A stretch of DNA of 64,000 nucleotides from Maylandia zebra (lineage: Eukaryota > Chordata > Actinopteri > Cichliformes > Cichlidae), in the NCBI RefSeq assembly GCF_041146795.1, contig NC_135167.1, forward strand, positions 28,427,454 through 28,491,453, in the 5' to 3' direction. The notes beneath the pieces are model-generated. The model was not told where the DNA came from. It saw nothing but the letters and a program-made list of their open reading frames with translations, and made no database searches. The translations under genes and the position numbers were made by a program. Below, piece after piece: positions 30,061-41,903 of this stretch. Position 1 is the first letter of the stretch; every line of letters starts with the position of its first letter.

Positions 30061-31089
30061 TTAACTCCTGTAAAAAGAATGTGGACGCGATTTCTCTCTA
30101 AATTGAGAAGTGAAGAAAGTAAAAGCTTCTAATGCAGCGATTCTTACCTTTTTTCTTATGTGCCCCACTTTATTTTAGCAGTAAAAAGGATTCCAAATTG
30201 AGCAATACCATGAGCAAACTTTTTTTTGTCCACCAAAGCCATTTTATACATGCACACAACAGCGTGCGAACAAGCGTCTACTAAAATGAAAATCGTTGGA
30301 AACTGTGAAAATGTCTTATACAATATAGTGCAAAAGATTTCTTATAAAGTATTATAGAGCAACAACTATTTTATATGCGTATATGTCCCCTTTCCAGATA
30401 AAAAGACAAAACAAAAAAGAAACATAAATTGGGGTGATGTTCGGGTACAGAATATACAGAAGTTCAGTGTTATAGAATCGGTTTAAACTTTCTTAAAATA
30501 TGATCCAATAAAGCTCCAAGGACCATCAAGCACATCAGGTCCCAGAGAATTGCCTGCTCCACTAATTTGATCTCCATAACATCTTTATGGCAGCTTTCCA
30601 TCCTCAAACTGTTTGGTTGTGTAGCTTTAAGTTTATTAAAAATGATCTGTTTGCTGGTTAGAAAGGCCAGTGCTATAATACATTTGTTTTCCTGTTTCAG
30701 ACATTGTAATTCATAAAGCAATACCAGTATTACCTATAAACTACAATATTCCAGGCAGCACACTCACGGTGTCAGACTAAAATGTCCCATCTTATTGATT
30801 ATCATGCAGAGCCAAGTCTATTCATCATTCCTGAAACTATTGATTAATGCACTTTTACTCCACTGCAGGAATACTTTCAATTTCGTCACACAATCAGCTT
30901 TAACATTTGAAGAGAATCTGCTCAGCGAGCCCTGAGGAGATTCCACCAGTGGAGAAATACTTTGAAAGCTAATTTTTAACATCACAGTTTAAAGTTGCAC
31001 AGTTGTATAGAACTCGTTGCCCAGCAGGTCTGTAGTCCTATAGAAACAGTAAGGTGCTGTTAATCGAATGCACTTGATTAACTGATCAT

Positions 31090-31780
31090 CAGTAAGTGTG
31101 AGCACCTGCGTAAAACCAAACATTTTCACTTTTTGCTTATGTGTAACTGTCAGATATGTGACAATCTTCCCAGGAGTGAATGACCCAGTAAATTCACCCC
31201 AAAGTCAGACGATGCAATACACAGTAATAGCATCTCAGAGTCTACATGTCTTTTGTCATGTCCAGACCAGACAGTGGAGATGTCTGAACATAATGTAGAG
31301 CACAATTTTTGGTGAAAACCAAGCGCAGCAAATCACCACAGCACTGTGGTGGAGGGGTGGTGATCTGGCCTATTTTGCAGCAACAGAACCTGCACCTCAC
31401 AGTCATTAAGTTTGAACTCTATAAGCCAAACTATTTTAGAGTCAAATGTGAGGCTGTCTGTCTGACAGATGAAGCTGAAATTGGGCAATGATTCCAAGCA
31501 AAACAGTAAATCTACAAGAGCATGACCAAAAAAGAAAAGAATCACGGTGCTGCAATGGCCCAGTTAGAGCCCAGACCTCAACCTGATTAAAATGCTGTGG
31601 CAGGAACTTAAGAGAGCTGTGCATAATTGAAATCCTTGCTAACCGCAATGAATCGAAGAGACACACAAGTTAGTTATTGCTGTTATAGGTGGTTCTACAA
31701 GCTACTCAATCATGGGTTGTACTTTTTTTTCCACACACTGCTTCTGCATTTTGGTTCAGCAGCTACAAATAGAAAAAAAA
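31090..31780 (+). mobile_element. Tc1-like transposon remnant
   Basis: A plus-strand frame near 31545-31625 gives VLQWPS, SPDLNLIKMLWQELKRAVHN, the C-terminal catalytic region of Tc1-type transposases (usual form QSPDLNPIEMLW). The 3' terminal part has ATCATGGGTTGTACTTTTTT and CCACACACTGCTTCTGC. The N-terminal half is eroded. Ends are approximate. Confidence 0.65.
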
Positions 31781-31781
31781 A

Positions 31782-31798
31782 TAAAATAAAATAAAATA

Positions 31799-31836
<38 letters not shown>
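31782..31836. repeat. (AAAAT)n and (TA)n simple repeat
   Basis: AAAAT units are followed by a (TA) run at about 31808-31836. Confidence 0.95.
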
Positions 31837-31838
<2 letters not shown>

Positions 31839-32257
31839 CACTGCTTTGGTTTTGGCATACTAACCACTAACTCAAAAACTGACTTGTAAAAAAAAAACAC
31901 TTTCACTTCATTCAGGAAGAGCTACACGTAGGAGTGACAGAGTACAAGTTGCAAACAACCGTACGTCTGGCTGACCTGTAACTGAGCATAGGTTAAAATT
32001 TAACATACAGTGAATTGCATGCATCACTCTGTAAATGAAAAATCAGATCAGTAAACTGATCCTTCATTTCCTTGATGGCATAACATCCATTTCACAAATG
32101 ATTGGTGCACAATTCATACCATGCCTGCTGAACAATCACTAATCGATAAAGTATCACATTTACTTTTACTATTATTGGAGCAAGACCTATAAATTAAAGC
32201 TGGAGTGTGAGTACCGAATGAAAGCAACAATGACGACAAAGTATTTCATGTGTAGTG

Positions 32258-32340
32258 GTTTACACTAACAAGCAAAAGATCTCTGGTTCAGTTTTGCCAA
32301 ATCAAACATGTGAAGTGACCCCTTGTGAATAAGGAAGCAG
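32258..32340 (+). repeat. tRNA-derived SINE-like repeat, copy 2
   Basis: Same family as 340-516, in the opposite orientation and shorter, with ACAAGCAAAAGATC, a B-box-like GGTTCAGTTTTGCC, TCAAACATG and TGTGAATAAGGAAGC in the same order. Confidence 0.55.
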
Positions 32341-32394
32341 CTAAAAGTCACATCTGCACATCCTAAAATGAAAGACCTATGATCTAAGAGACAC

Positions 32395-32510
32395 AGTCTC
32401 TCCAGTGCGTCCTGGGTCTGCTCCAGGGCCTCTTCTCGGTAGCAGTGCCCTCTCAGATAGACCTAGAAGGCAGCCTAGTCAGATGACCGAACCACCTCAA
32501 CACAACAAAT
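32395..32510. repeat. Interspersed repeat fragment, class uncertain
   Basis: CTCTCCAGTGCGTCCTGGGTC, TCCAGGGCCTCTTCTCGGT and GACCGAACCACCTCAAC resemble a widespread teleost non-LTR-related repeat. Class and ends are not certain. Confidence 0.35.
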
Positions 32511-32519
32511 ATATTACTT

Positions 32520-32840
32520 ATAATAATAATGGATTGCATTTATATAGTGCTTTTTGAGACCCTCAAAGCGCTTTATAATTCCACTATTCAGTCACTCTCA
32601 CATTTACACGCTGGTGGAGGCAAGCTACAGTCGTAGCCACAGCTGCCCTGGGGCAGACTGACAGAAGGGAGGCTGCCATATCGCGCCATCGGCCCCTCTG
32701 GCCAACACCAGTACGCAGTCGGTAAAGTGTCTTGCCCAAGGACACAACAACCGAGACTGTCTGAGCCGGGGCTCGAACCGGCAACCCTCCGATTACAAGA
32801 TGAACTGCCAATTCTTGAGCCACGATCGCCCTGTGTATTT
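32520..32840 (-). repeat. tRNA-derived SINE
   Basis: Read on the minus strand, a tRNA-like head (GGGCGATCGTGGCTCAAG and B-box GGTTCGAGCCCCGG) is followed by the core GTGTCCTTGGGCAAGACACT, shared by several fish SINE families, and a tail with AAAGCGCTTTGAGGGTCTC and TATATAAATGC. The element looks near full length, at about 320 bases. Confidence 0.75.
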
Positions 32841-34199
32841 GTGCAAAAATGTACCAGACCTTTTCTTTTTTTAATGAAAATAAAATTTGATTTGATTAAC
32901 TTGCAGCTCCCTGGAGAAGTAGTATTTGCAGCAGTTTTGTTTGACAGGAAAGCCAACTGGAGTAATTACAATCTTTGCAAATCAGTCTTTGTACTGAGAC
33001 GGTATAACCCCCCAAAAAGACATTCATTAAAGTTTCTCTTAGAGCAGTTTAGAATAATTGTTTTACAGTTCTCAGTATCAGCCTTTCTCCTGATCGCTTG
33101 GATAATATTCTAATATGCTTTATGCAACAAGTTAATGCCTCAGCAGTTCCTCTTTCACCTTGATACACAAGTAAAGGTGCATTTAATCTTATGATAAAGG
33201 CAAGTAATTGAACTTCTGATAATTTTGACATGAATGGACTTGTGAAATCCTCTCTGCAAATTTGTTATCAATCAATGGATTGATAATAACATGCAGTTTA
33301 CATGCGTTTCATCACTGATAGCCACACACTACTCCACTGTATCTTCACAATAGCACCTCTTAAGAGACTTTCATTTTAACCTTTGGGCTTTAAGTTGATA
33401 AGAACAACAAGGTAAAAAGACTAATGATGAAACTGCCCGTGCAGTGTGGCATCTAAATTGCAAACACTGTCTGAAATACTGAAACAGGCTGCCTATTTCT
33501 ACCTGAATACAGCAAAGTAATAACAATAAGTCTAAAAAATAGCTGCTGATCCAAGAAAAGCAATACTAAAATTTACACTGCAGAGGCACGAATCCAATAT
33601 GAAGGAACTATTCCCATCTAAGGTTGCATCGGTGATGATAATCTCCCTCATGACATGCCTTATCCTTAGATGCGAGCCACTGCACCACTGTGACAACAAA
33701 CAACATTGTTCATCTGAATGTCTACTGAATAACAATGAAACAGATGGCCAGATGCTTCACTGCTGCATTCCTTTATAGTTAATAATCAAGTACTTGCTGT
33801 TTGATCTGTTTTTTGTTTTCTGTGCAATACTGCTTTTCATTCACTACATTAATATCTCTTAAAATGACTGGCTTTTCTCCTTCGCCGTGTCAGGGCAGCT
33901 TGCATTCGGATAAGCCTTTAAGGAGAGGGGGCTAATTCGATTTGGCCACAGCCAACTGCACCAATTAAAGACACATCATCAAACTCGGCTTGAAGGATAG
34001 TGCTGTGCTGTACCAAAAATACCTTTGCAGCAGCATTTACAGCCCAGAGGCAGTCAGAGGGAGCACTCCCCCTGCCTGCTAAAGCAGGAGATCCCTGTTT
34101 GATTTTTGCTGGAGACGTTTTGTTTTTTGGAGAAAGCCCCCAAATAAGCCCCGAGAAGGAACAGTGAAGAGAGAAGAAGCAGATGAGGCAGATTGCTTG
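32841..34199. other. Intergenic region upstream of ctxn2
   Basis: No coding exon, clear repeat or RNA gene was recognised here. Confidence 0.4.
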
Positions 34200-34606
34200 T
34201 TTATGCTGCTGCATTCATCCTGGTGCTGCTGAGGTTGGGGTGGGAGGGAATGTTGTGAATGACTGAGGCAGCAGAGCAGCTGAGTGAGACTAACAAGTGG
34301 TTGCCATGCAGCAGGAGCAAGCGCGCGTGCTTCTGGAGAGAGAGCTAGAGAAACAGAATGATAATGAGCAGCGGGCAGCAAGTAAAGGAGCATGAGGACA
34401 GGAGCTCTATCTCTCAGAATAGACATATAATAGCTAGATCCAGCCTTCCGCTTCCCTTCCTCTGTTTTAATCTCTTCACCTCTGGCTTTTTGGTTAGATG
34501 AGCAGTTAGCCTAGCACATCCAGAATGCCAGGAATGGATGAATTAATGGATATACATCTGAAGGCTTCAAGAAGGAGGAGTTGTTCGGAAGAGACAGCAG
34601 CAACAG
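34200..34606 (+). other. ctxn2: Possible 5' non-coding exon or promoter of ctxn2
   Basis: The stretch is more GC-rich than its surroundings and ends at AGCAACAG followed by GTCTGTAAG, a usable splice donor. A short upstream frame starts at ATGCCAGGAATGG. Cortexin genes usually have non-coding 5' exons, so this is a candidate, supported only by position and the donor. Confidence 0.25.
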
Positions 34607-35563
34607 GTCTGTAAGGATGGCACGATAATGATGGTGAGACGCCTGTTTTTTCTCCCTAAGACATCCTCACTAGAGAATCTGTCAATGCAGTCCCTCTCTC
34701 TTTTACCTTACCTCACTGCCTCGCTCTCTCTTCTCTCACTCTCTCTCACCATCCACACTTGTGCAGTGTCCTCCTCATCATTCTGCTTCCTTCCTCCTCG
34801 TCTGTCTTTCCCTGTCCTCCCTGTTCATTTTCCTATCTGTATGTATCCCCCTTCTCTTTTACCCCCTCACCGCTTCCTGTCCTCTCACTCTGGCCACCTG
34901 CTGCTTGTGTTCATGTGAAAGATTTTGGGGTTGGGGTTGGGGGATTGGGAAAGTGCAGACTTCCACTTGGGTGACCACACCAATTTTTTGATTATGTTTG
35001 GTCATTTACAGTTTCCCTCTCACTGTCTAATGGAATTGCACTGTCGCGCAGGCATCTGCTTACATGCAACAGGTAGAGATTCCATTCCTGTGAGCGGAAC
35101 ATATATAGCGTCACATCTTCACAAGATGCGATGTAGTCATTCATTCCTCACTGCTTTGCTTATGTGTAACGGCTGGCTATGCACTGCGACACACTGTAAT
35201 TCTAACCTGACTTAAAGACATGTAGTGATGCCTCGCTTTCAGTGAGTCGAGCCTGTCTCTTTCCTCGGTTCACGTATGCTCTTTGGGTTTTGGGGTTGTT
35301 TTTTTTTTTTTTTAATTTCTTTGCAAAATTTACAGGGGGGGTGGGGGTGATCTGTAGAATGAGAGAGATCAATCTTCAAACGTTCAATAGAGGCATTTAT
35401 GTAGATACAGGAAACCTTGAATGAATTTCTCTACAGTCTATGCATTAACTGTTGCACTTAAACAGACTGATTGAAATGGATCTGCTCACAAGACATGATG
35501 GCCGATAGCTGACACCATCATTTAAACTCTGTCCAGGTAACATGCAGGCTTCTAAACGCCTGA

Positions 35564-35851
<288 letters not shown>

Positions 35852-35917
35852 CACAGGGACACACGCATCAGTAGATGTCCTGGCAAACAAGAAGTGTCCA
35901 TGGAAATCCATATGCAT

Positions 35918-35920
<3 letters not shown>

Positions 35921-35955
<35 letters not shown>
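35921..35955. repeat. (CA)n repeat in the ctxn2 3' flank
   Basis: About 17 CA units, 70 bases after the ctxn2 stop codon and probably in its 3' UTR. Confidence 0.95.
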
Positions 35956-35962
<7 letters not shown>

Positions 35963-36260
35963 CATGAACGCACACAAGCTCCGCACAACCATTGCACGCT
36001 GAAACGCCATTAAGACATTACTGTGGCATACCAAACTCCAACAGCAAAGCCACGTGTGTTGTTTAATGTGTGTGAATTGTTCAGTGTCCGTGTGCGACTA
36101 CATGTTTGTTGTATGCGTGTGAGTGTGCGAGGTGGTCATATTGTCCGCCCTTCTGCCAGGGGGTGTGTATTTCAAATCATCGATTTACACAGAACTTGGC
36201 TGAAGCTCCCTTTAACCCATACCTGCGAGATGAATGAATGTCTGTAGATAGATAATAAGA

Positions 36261-36296
36261 GATGGATGTTCATGGATGTTCATGGATGTTCATGGA
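36261..36296. repeat. 10-bp tandem repeat
   Basis: ATGGATGTTC is repeated about 3.5 times without mismatch. Confidence 0.95.
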
Positions 36297-36299
36297 AGT

Positions 36300-39200
36300 G
36301 GGTGGGAGATTAGGATGCAATGGATCTTTTACGATATAGTTTGAAGACTCAGGGACAAGATTCCTCATGTGAACTTAGAATGGAAGAGAGAGAGTGTTTG
36401 AAACTCTGCACAGCTAAATTGTTCTGCACAGGAATGTATACGAGTGGATACAGGGTAATATGTCTAACTAGTGCTTTGTAGACTAATCAAATCCAATCTG
36501 TGGATGATCCAAATGGATGCTGCTGCTGCTGTGTGTGTGCACTTCGGTCCCTTTCTGTGGTGTCTTGTTCTCTGAAGTCATGCAATGAAAGGCAACACGA
36601 CAAACTGTGATTTACATTATGGTGTTACTGTTTCTAAATGATGCAAAATCAACTCTCAAGAGTTTGTACTGCTGCTTTTGTTTGAATGATGGTATACTGT
36701 ATCCTGCCACAATCACGTGTCAGAGTGAAAGGAACAAAAAACAACCCCAACTGTTTACTTTGATACATGTGGCAGTGTTGCTCTATGACTTGTCAAGCAT
36801 TACTTCCATTGTTTAGCTTTCAAGCGAAATGAGGACGAAAAAAAATTGGAAGGACTTCCTCATTCTCAGCACTGCTAGTTTTCTGACGACAAGGAGAAAC
36901 TCTCACTGCTCGCCTGCCTGCATAGGAAAAGGTCACATGGAAAACAGGTGTGGGATGTGCGTCCCGCTGCACCTGAACATCTTTTTCCTGTAGTTTCGGT
37001 CTCACCTCCAGTCTTTCTTCCAGACAGAGGAAGAGAGAACAGTCCTAAGCAGAGATTCTGTAATTCGGCCCACTGCTCAAAGTCTGGAGTGTTCCTTTGC
37101 TAATTTCTATGGTCTACGGTTTCTCCTTAGCGCTGTGACTCTGCCTTACTGTGACCTTCAATGGGTTTATGTGCCTTCATCTAGAAAACATTAGAGCACC
37201 TGTTTGTGCGTGCGTGCCCGCGTACGCGTGCGTGTGTGTGTGTGTGCTTGAGTGTCATATCATGACGACAGGCCTGTCGCTTGCTCAGCTGGTGGTGGAG
37301 GTTTCTCATTGATTTTCGTTGGATCCAATGATGTAAAAATAAATAGAATTTTCTTCACTTTAAAATATTGCTTGCAAAGTCTTTGTGTTTTGTGCCTCTT
37401 GCTTCTTATGCGGGGAGATCTGTTTTACATGTGAGCACGCTACATGCTACAAAATTTCAAGCCTTTTTACATGGCCCGCTCGTAAGCTAGGAGAGCAGTT
37501 TTGCAACATTGCTGCAGCAACAGAGGGAAGGGGAGCAAGAGAGCTCCACAGGCTAATATTGGAGATTGTGAGGGACCAAGCAGCCAAAGCAAAGAGGACA
37601 CAGGCAAAAAAAAGTATCTTCAAAAAGGGTTTTCTTTATTTTAACCCTCAAAAAGTCCAAAATTACCAAAATTCAAAAGCATACTTAACAGGCCCATAAA
37701 AGAGGTCAACTAAATATAACTCTACGAAAAGTAATTTCCAGAAACTTAAATAAAACAAAGTGAGACACAACTTAACTCACAAACTGACCTAATTACAAAG
37801 ACATGAGGGTAGCTTTTATAATGATTTGGCCAAACCATTTACACACAATAGGGGGAAAACAAAAACACACTAATATTAACTAAGCACAGAATAACCTAAC
37901 TAAACCTAAAACACCCCTGCTCCTGGTAAGCCCATGGTTGGTCCTGCTGAGCAGGCATTTTGTTCCTAGAGTCCTCAGCCACGCCCCTGTGTGGCTGATG
38001 CCATCAGAGATTTAGAAGCAGTTAGACTTTTATTTTATTTTTAAATAAAACATTTACAAATAGGTCCTCATGCAGAAAATGATGATATGCATGTGCATGT
38101 ATGGTACGGTCTAAAGAGAAATGGGGGCTAATGCAACAGCAGACGCAAGCAGATCTGCAGAACCCACATGCAGTTTACAATGAAAGGCCACCCTGTTCAT
38201 CCCCTCTGACACGCATCATTTGTCAGGAATGCAATCATTATTGCACCATTATCTCTGTCACCTACGTGACACCCTTATCTTAAATCTATTCTTAGCAGGA
38301 AAAGGCCCAATTTGCCCTCAAGACCACTTAAAAGAAAAATGAACCCGACATTCTAACAAAGGTTACCCAGGAAGTGTTTCGAAGCGTTTCTGCGTCGCAC
38401 TGTCTTGTAATATGTCACTCTGCTGTCAGCTCGGACGGTGTCGTTTATTCGTTTAAACACTATAAATCGCTATCCCTTCATTGACTGGAATAAAACAAGG
38501 AGACAGTTCTTTGGATCTTTGGCTCCTGGGTTTGATGGAAATAGGAGCTGATGAATGATTACAAAATTATTATTGCACAGATCATGTGTTGATGGCATGG
38601 CTGAATAACGTACCTTAGCGTTGCTGATTATCGATCATTAGTTTTATAACTTGCGATCTTCAGACCTCACAGCTATGACCTTAAGGCCAGAAGATCCAAA
38701 AAGTTACATTTTTGTTTAAACCAAAAGCAATTTAACACAATCTGCTGCTTTTAGTACAAGAGCTTTAGGAAATCATTTTAGTGAGGTGAATACTGTAGTT
38801 TAAATGCCTCATTTTAACACTGCACTGGTTATTGTCAGTGCCCTTGGGGTCAGATCTAATGCTTTATCTAAGACTATTTAATTTTAGACTCGTGACTTGA
38901 GTTACATAAGTTACATAATTTGACAAGCCTCCCCATAATTGCATAATTGCAAGAACAGTGGTGCTAAAAATGGCACGTTGTATAGAAAACTCAAAATCAT
39001 AAAAATATTCAAGGTGTTTATTTATCTTTTCACAGTTCACGCTGGGTTTGCTGGGTTGCTTTTGCATGTATAATCTTAATGTGGACAGGCTCGAAATAAG
39101 CGCTTTGAACAACTGTGGAAGCCTGTCTGAATGAACATATCAATGATTACCTACCTCGATATATATCATTGTTTGATAATGGTTATTAATGATTAAAAGG

Positions 39201-40220
39201 TTCTTTAATAATTTACTTTTAAATGATTAAAAAAAACTGATTCTTGGATACCCTTTTCTTAGTTATTTGCAAGTTAATGTTAATGCTAACACTGAAATCA
39301 ATTCAAACCAGGGTGGTTTGAATTGATTTGATCAAGATAATATATATACAGAAAGTTTATTTTACCTGAATATTTATCATTATTATTAATGATAATGAAA
39401 CGGTATATATTACCTGAGTTTAATATTGCAAGAAAACACTTCTATGTGTAGTAGTTATGTAAAAAAGCTGAATTTTCAGAGAAGTGCTGCTACTCTTGGA
39501 TCAAAGGCTACATTACAGCCATCAAAGCCAGAAGTTGCGAGTTATTTCGCGTTTGACTTTTTCTCCTTTTCATTTTAAGGATCACGTTTGGTCTTTGCTA
39601 GATTATAGAAAAGAGAGAACATTTATCCAGCACTTAAAATTTTCTTGTCTTTTTTTTTTTTTAAATAGACCATATTTGAGTCCAGGTCACTTATTTTGTT
39701 TCTGAATGCCATAATGCAGTACAATTAGTGCAATAGATGAGTGGAGCTAAAAGGTTTGACCACTCTTTAATTTGCAGTCTATTGCTTCCTGTTTAAGATG
39801 TAATGCCGAGAATCTTGTCTGCTAATATTTTCACATTGCAGGCTTGATAGATTATGCAAAGGGGTTTTCTGCCTTTTTCAAGTGATTTGGATGTTAACGA
39901 GAGTGCAGACTCCCTTGTTCTCTGTACAAATTGGTGCATATGCACCTGCTACCACAGGCTCACAGTGTCCGCTCAACAGCTCTCTGAGGAAAGCTGTATA
40001 CTGTGAATTTATTAAAGCAGATCTGGCAAAAGTCAAGCAGCCTGGATAATAAAAAAGAATCGCAGCAATTTCATGTCCCGGCTGCGGGAGAGTCAGCAAG
40101 GCCTGAGGATCACTGACTCTAATAAGAAAGCCGCAGTGTAAAATGAGACAAGGCCTGGGTCTGTTTAACCACCAAAAACACTGTAAACCTGGGAATGAAC
40201 ATGTGTCTCAAAGCTTAAGA
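36300..40220. other. Intergenic region between ctxn2 and slc12a1
   Basis: No coding exon was found. The left part may be ctxn2 3' UTR; an AATAAA occurs near 37339. An alternating purine/pyrimidine GC tract lies at 37204-37248. A perfect 16-bp hairpin lies at 39295-39329. The middle (37470-38000) shows no family that I can name. Confidence 0.4.
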
Positions 40221-40224
40221 CTAA

Positions 40225-40581
40225 TATCTCTATTAGTTGGATCGATTACTGCAACTCTCTTCTTTTTGGTCTTAGTCAAAAATCTATCCATAAGCTTCAA
40301 AGTGTCCAGGGCTTTCTGCTGCTCTCCCCCCGTCTTTGGAACTCCCTTCCTCCTGAGATAAGAAACCTCACTTCCCTCCCTCTTTTTAAGTCCAGACTCA
40401 AAACTCACCTGTTCACAATAGCCTAATCCACATAAACTTTTCCATCCTGCTACTTTAGTTTATTTTATTTATTTGCTCTACGTTTTAGCTTTACTATTTT
40501 GTAAATTATAACGTTTGTTGTTGTTATTGCTTGTGTACAGTGTCCTTGAGTGTTTTGAAAGGCGCTTTCTTAAATAAAATG

Positions 40582-40618
<37 letters not shown>

Positions 40619-40632
40619 TATTAGGTGTACAA
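40225..40632 (+). mobile_element. LINE 3' end (L2/Rex1-type clade), 5'-truncated
   Basis: A plus-strand frame reads DYCNSLLFGLSQKSIHKLQ and later LWNSLPPEIRNLTSLPLFK, SRLKTHLFTIA before a stop, the characteristic C-terminal end of L2/Rex1-type reverse transcriptase proteins. The 3' UTR ends in AATAAAATG and a (TTA)n tail at about 40587-40622. Only the last tenth of the element is present. Confidence 0.8.
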
Positions 40633-40639
40633 GGCTTTT

Positions 40640-41530
40640 TGAGTCTGATTAAGAAAAAAAACGAGATGGGGAGGCAGAAGGGAAGAGGAGAGATCTAGTG
40701 TGCAGATCTTTACACTCCACATGGAAATTTTTCTTCAGCATGACTCAGTCAGTATCATTCATGTGTTAAACCATAAAAACTTTGAAACACTGATTTGATA
40801 GGCAATGAACAATTGATTGTCTCCTTTCAACTTAGATATAGAAACACATGCTGGAGTATCTTTGTCAGCCCGCAATACAGCCAAGGTCAGATCTCAAGTC
40901 GTTAGCCACCCTTTCACTGGGTGCATAAATCACTGTGGTGTATCAGTAATAAGGAAGTTTACCTGTTAAAAGGTCTTTTAAAGGCACTTCAGAAGTCATG
41001 TGGCTCTGGTGAAAGGCCTCCGGCATGTTCCTGTTATTCATGGTCTTATATTAACTCCCATTTTCCCCATTAATATGGCCATTTCTTCTGAGCTCGCCAA
41101 TTCACTAACATTCCCCCATAACAATTTGCAGCAAAGAGAATCATTAGAGACATTTATTTAATCCGCTATATAACTCTGGGCCCAGTATACTAGTCACACG
41201 TAGATTCTCCTGTTATCACACCGTTCCTCAGGATTATATCTTATTGCAAACATATGTTATGAAATGTATATTTTTCTATTGGCCTACATTAGCCTTATCT
41301 TTTTCAGACTCTTTACAATATACACATCATAATGGGTCTGAAACCTGTTTAGTGAGAACTTCCATGTGGATGTTTCCAAATGATTCATCCATAGGTCTGA
41401 GGAAATACTATACTTAAACTGCAACCACAGAACAACATATGCTGTTACCCTACTCTTCACACAATAATATTAGTAATCAATTCTCCAGCACTCAGGCAAT
41501 GAGCACCTTTATCTCTCGTTTGGTGTTTAT
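40640..41530. other. Distal upstream region of slc12a1
   Basis: AT-rich DNA with no coding exon or clear repeat. Confidence 0.4.
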
Positions 41531-41536
41531 GACTTG

Positions 41537-41549
41537 GTTAATAGTTAAG
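41537..41549 (+). promoter_or_regulatory. slc12a1: HNF1-like site upstream of slc12a1
   Basis: GTTAATAGTTAAG matches 11 of the 12 or 13 informative positions of the palindromic HNF1 consensus GTTAATNATTAAC. It lies about 140 bases before a TATA-like box. HNF1 factors drive kidney and gut epithelial genes; binding is inferred. Confidence 0.35.
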
Positions 41550-41674
41550 CAATGTCTTTGTGTCCCTTACGATGGAGCAAGGACATATCTGACACCCCTT
41601 GTTCGGATTTCTGAGGGTTGATCCAGTAAGTTAGCCAATAGCTGACAGCCAGTGTATGACCCTGGGATACATGG

Positions 41675-41682
41675 TATAAAGG
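41675..41682 (+). promoter_or_regulatory. slc12a1: TATA-like box of slc12a1
   Basis: TATAAAGG lies 229 bases before the slc12a1 ATG. It would place a start site near 41705. Confidence 0.4.
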
Positions 41683-41903
41683 TAAGCCATCTGAAAGAAA
41701 CCCAGCTCATTTGCAAGGAGCTGAGAGTATCAGAAGAGTTCTCTGCAAGTCTGATCATAGATCATAGCCTAGTCATCAGTAAACAAGGACAACCACACCA
41801 AGTTGATCCAGCTCTCTGCGCTTTTGAAACTTTTGGATGTCTGAAGACTAGACTGTTCTTTCATCCTTGACGGTTTAAATCTGAGTCTCCCTCAGCATTC
41901 TTG

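Noticed and set aside
34079-34426. 115-codon minus-strand frame
   Set aside because: Low-complexity leucine/serine composition on the strand opposite a GC-rich candidate ctxn2 5' exon; no family match.
37200-37250. Alternating purine/pyrimidine GC tract (possible Z-DNA)
   Set aside because: Simple (GT)/(CG)-type repeat of ordinary length; no functional evidence.
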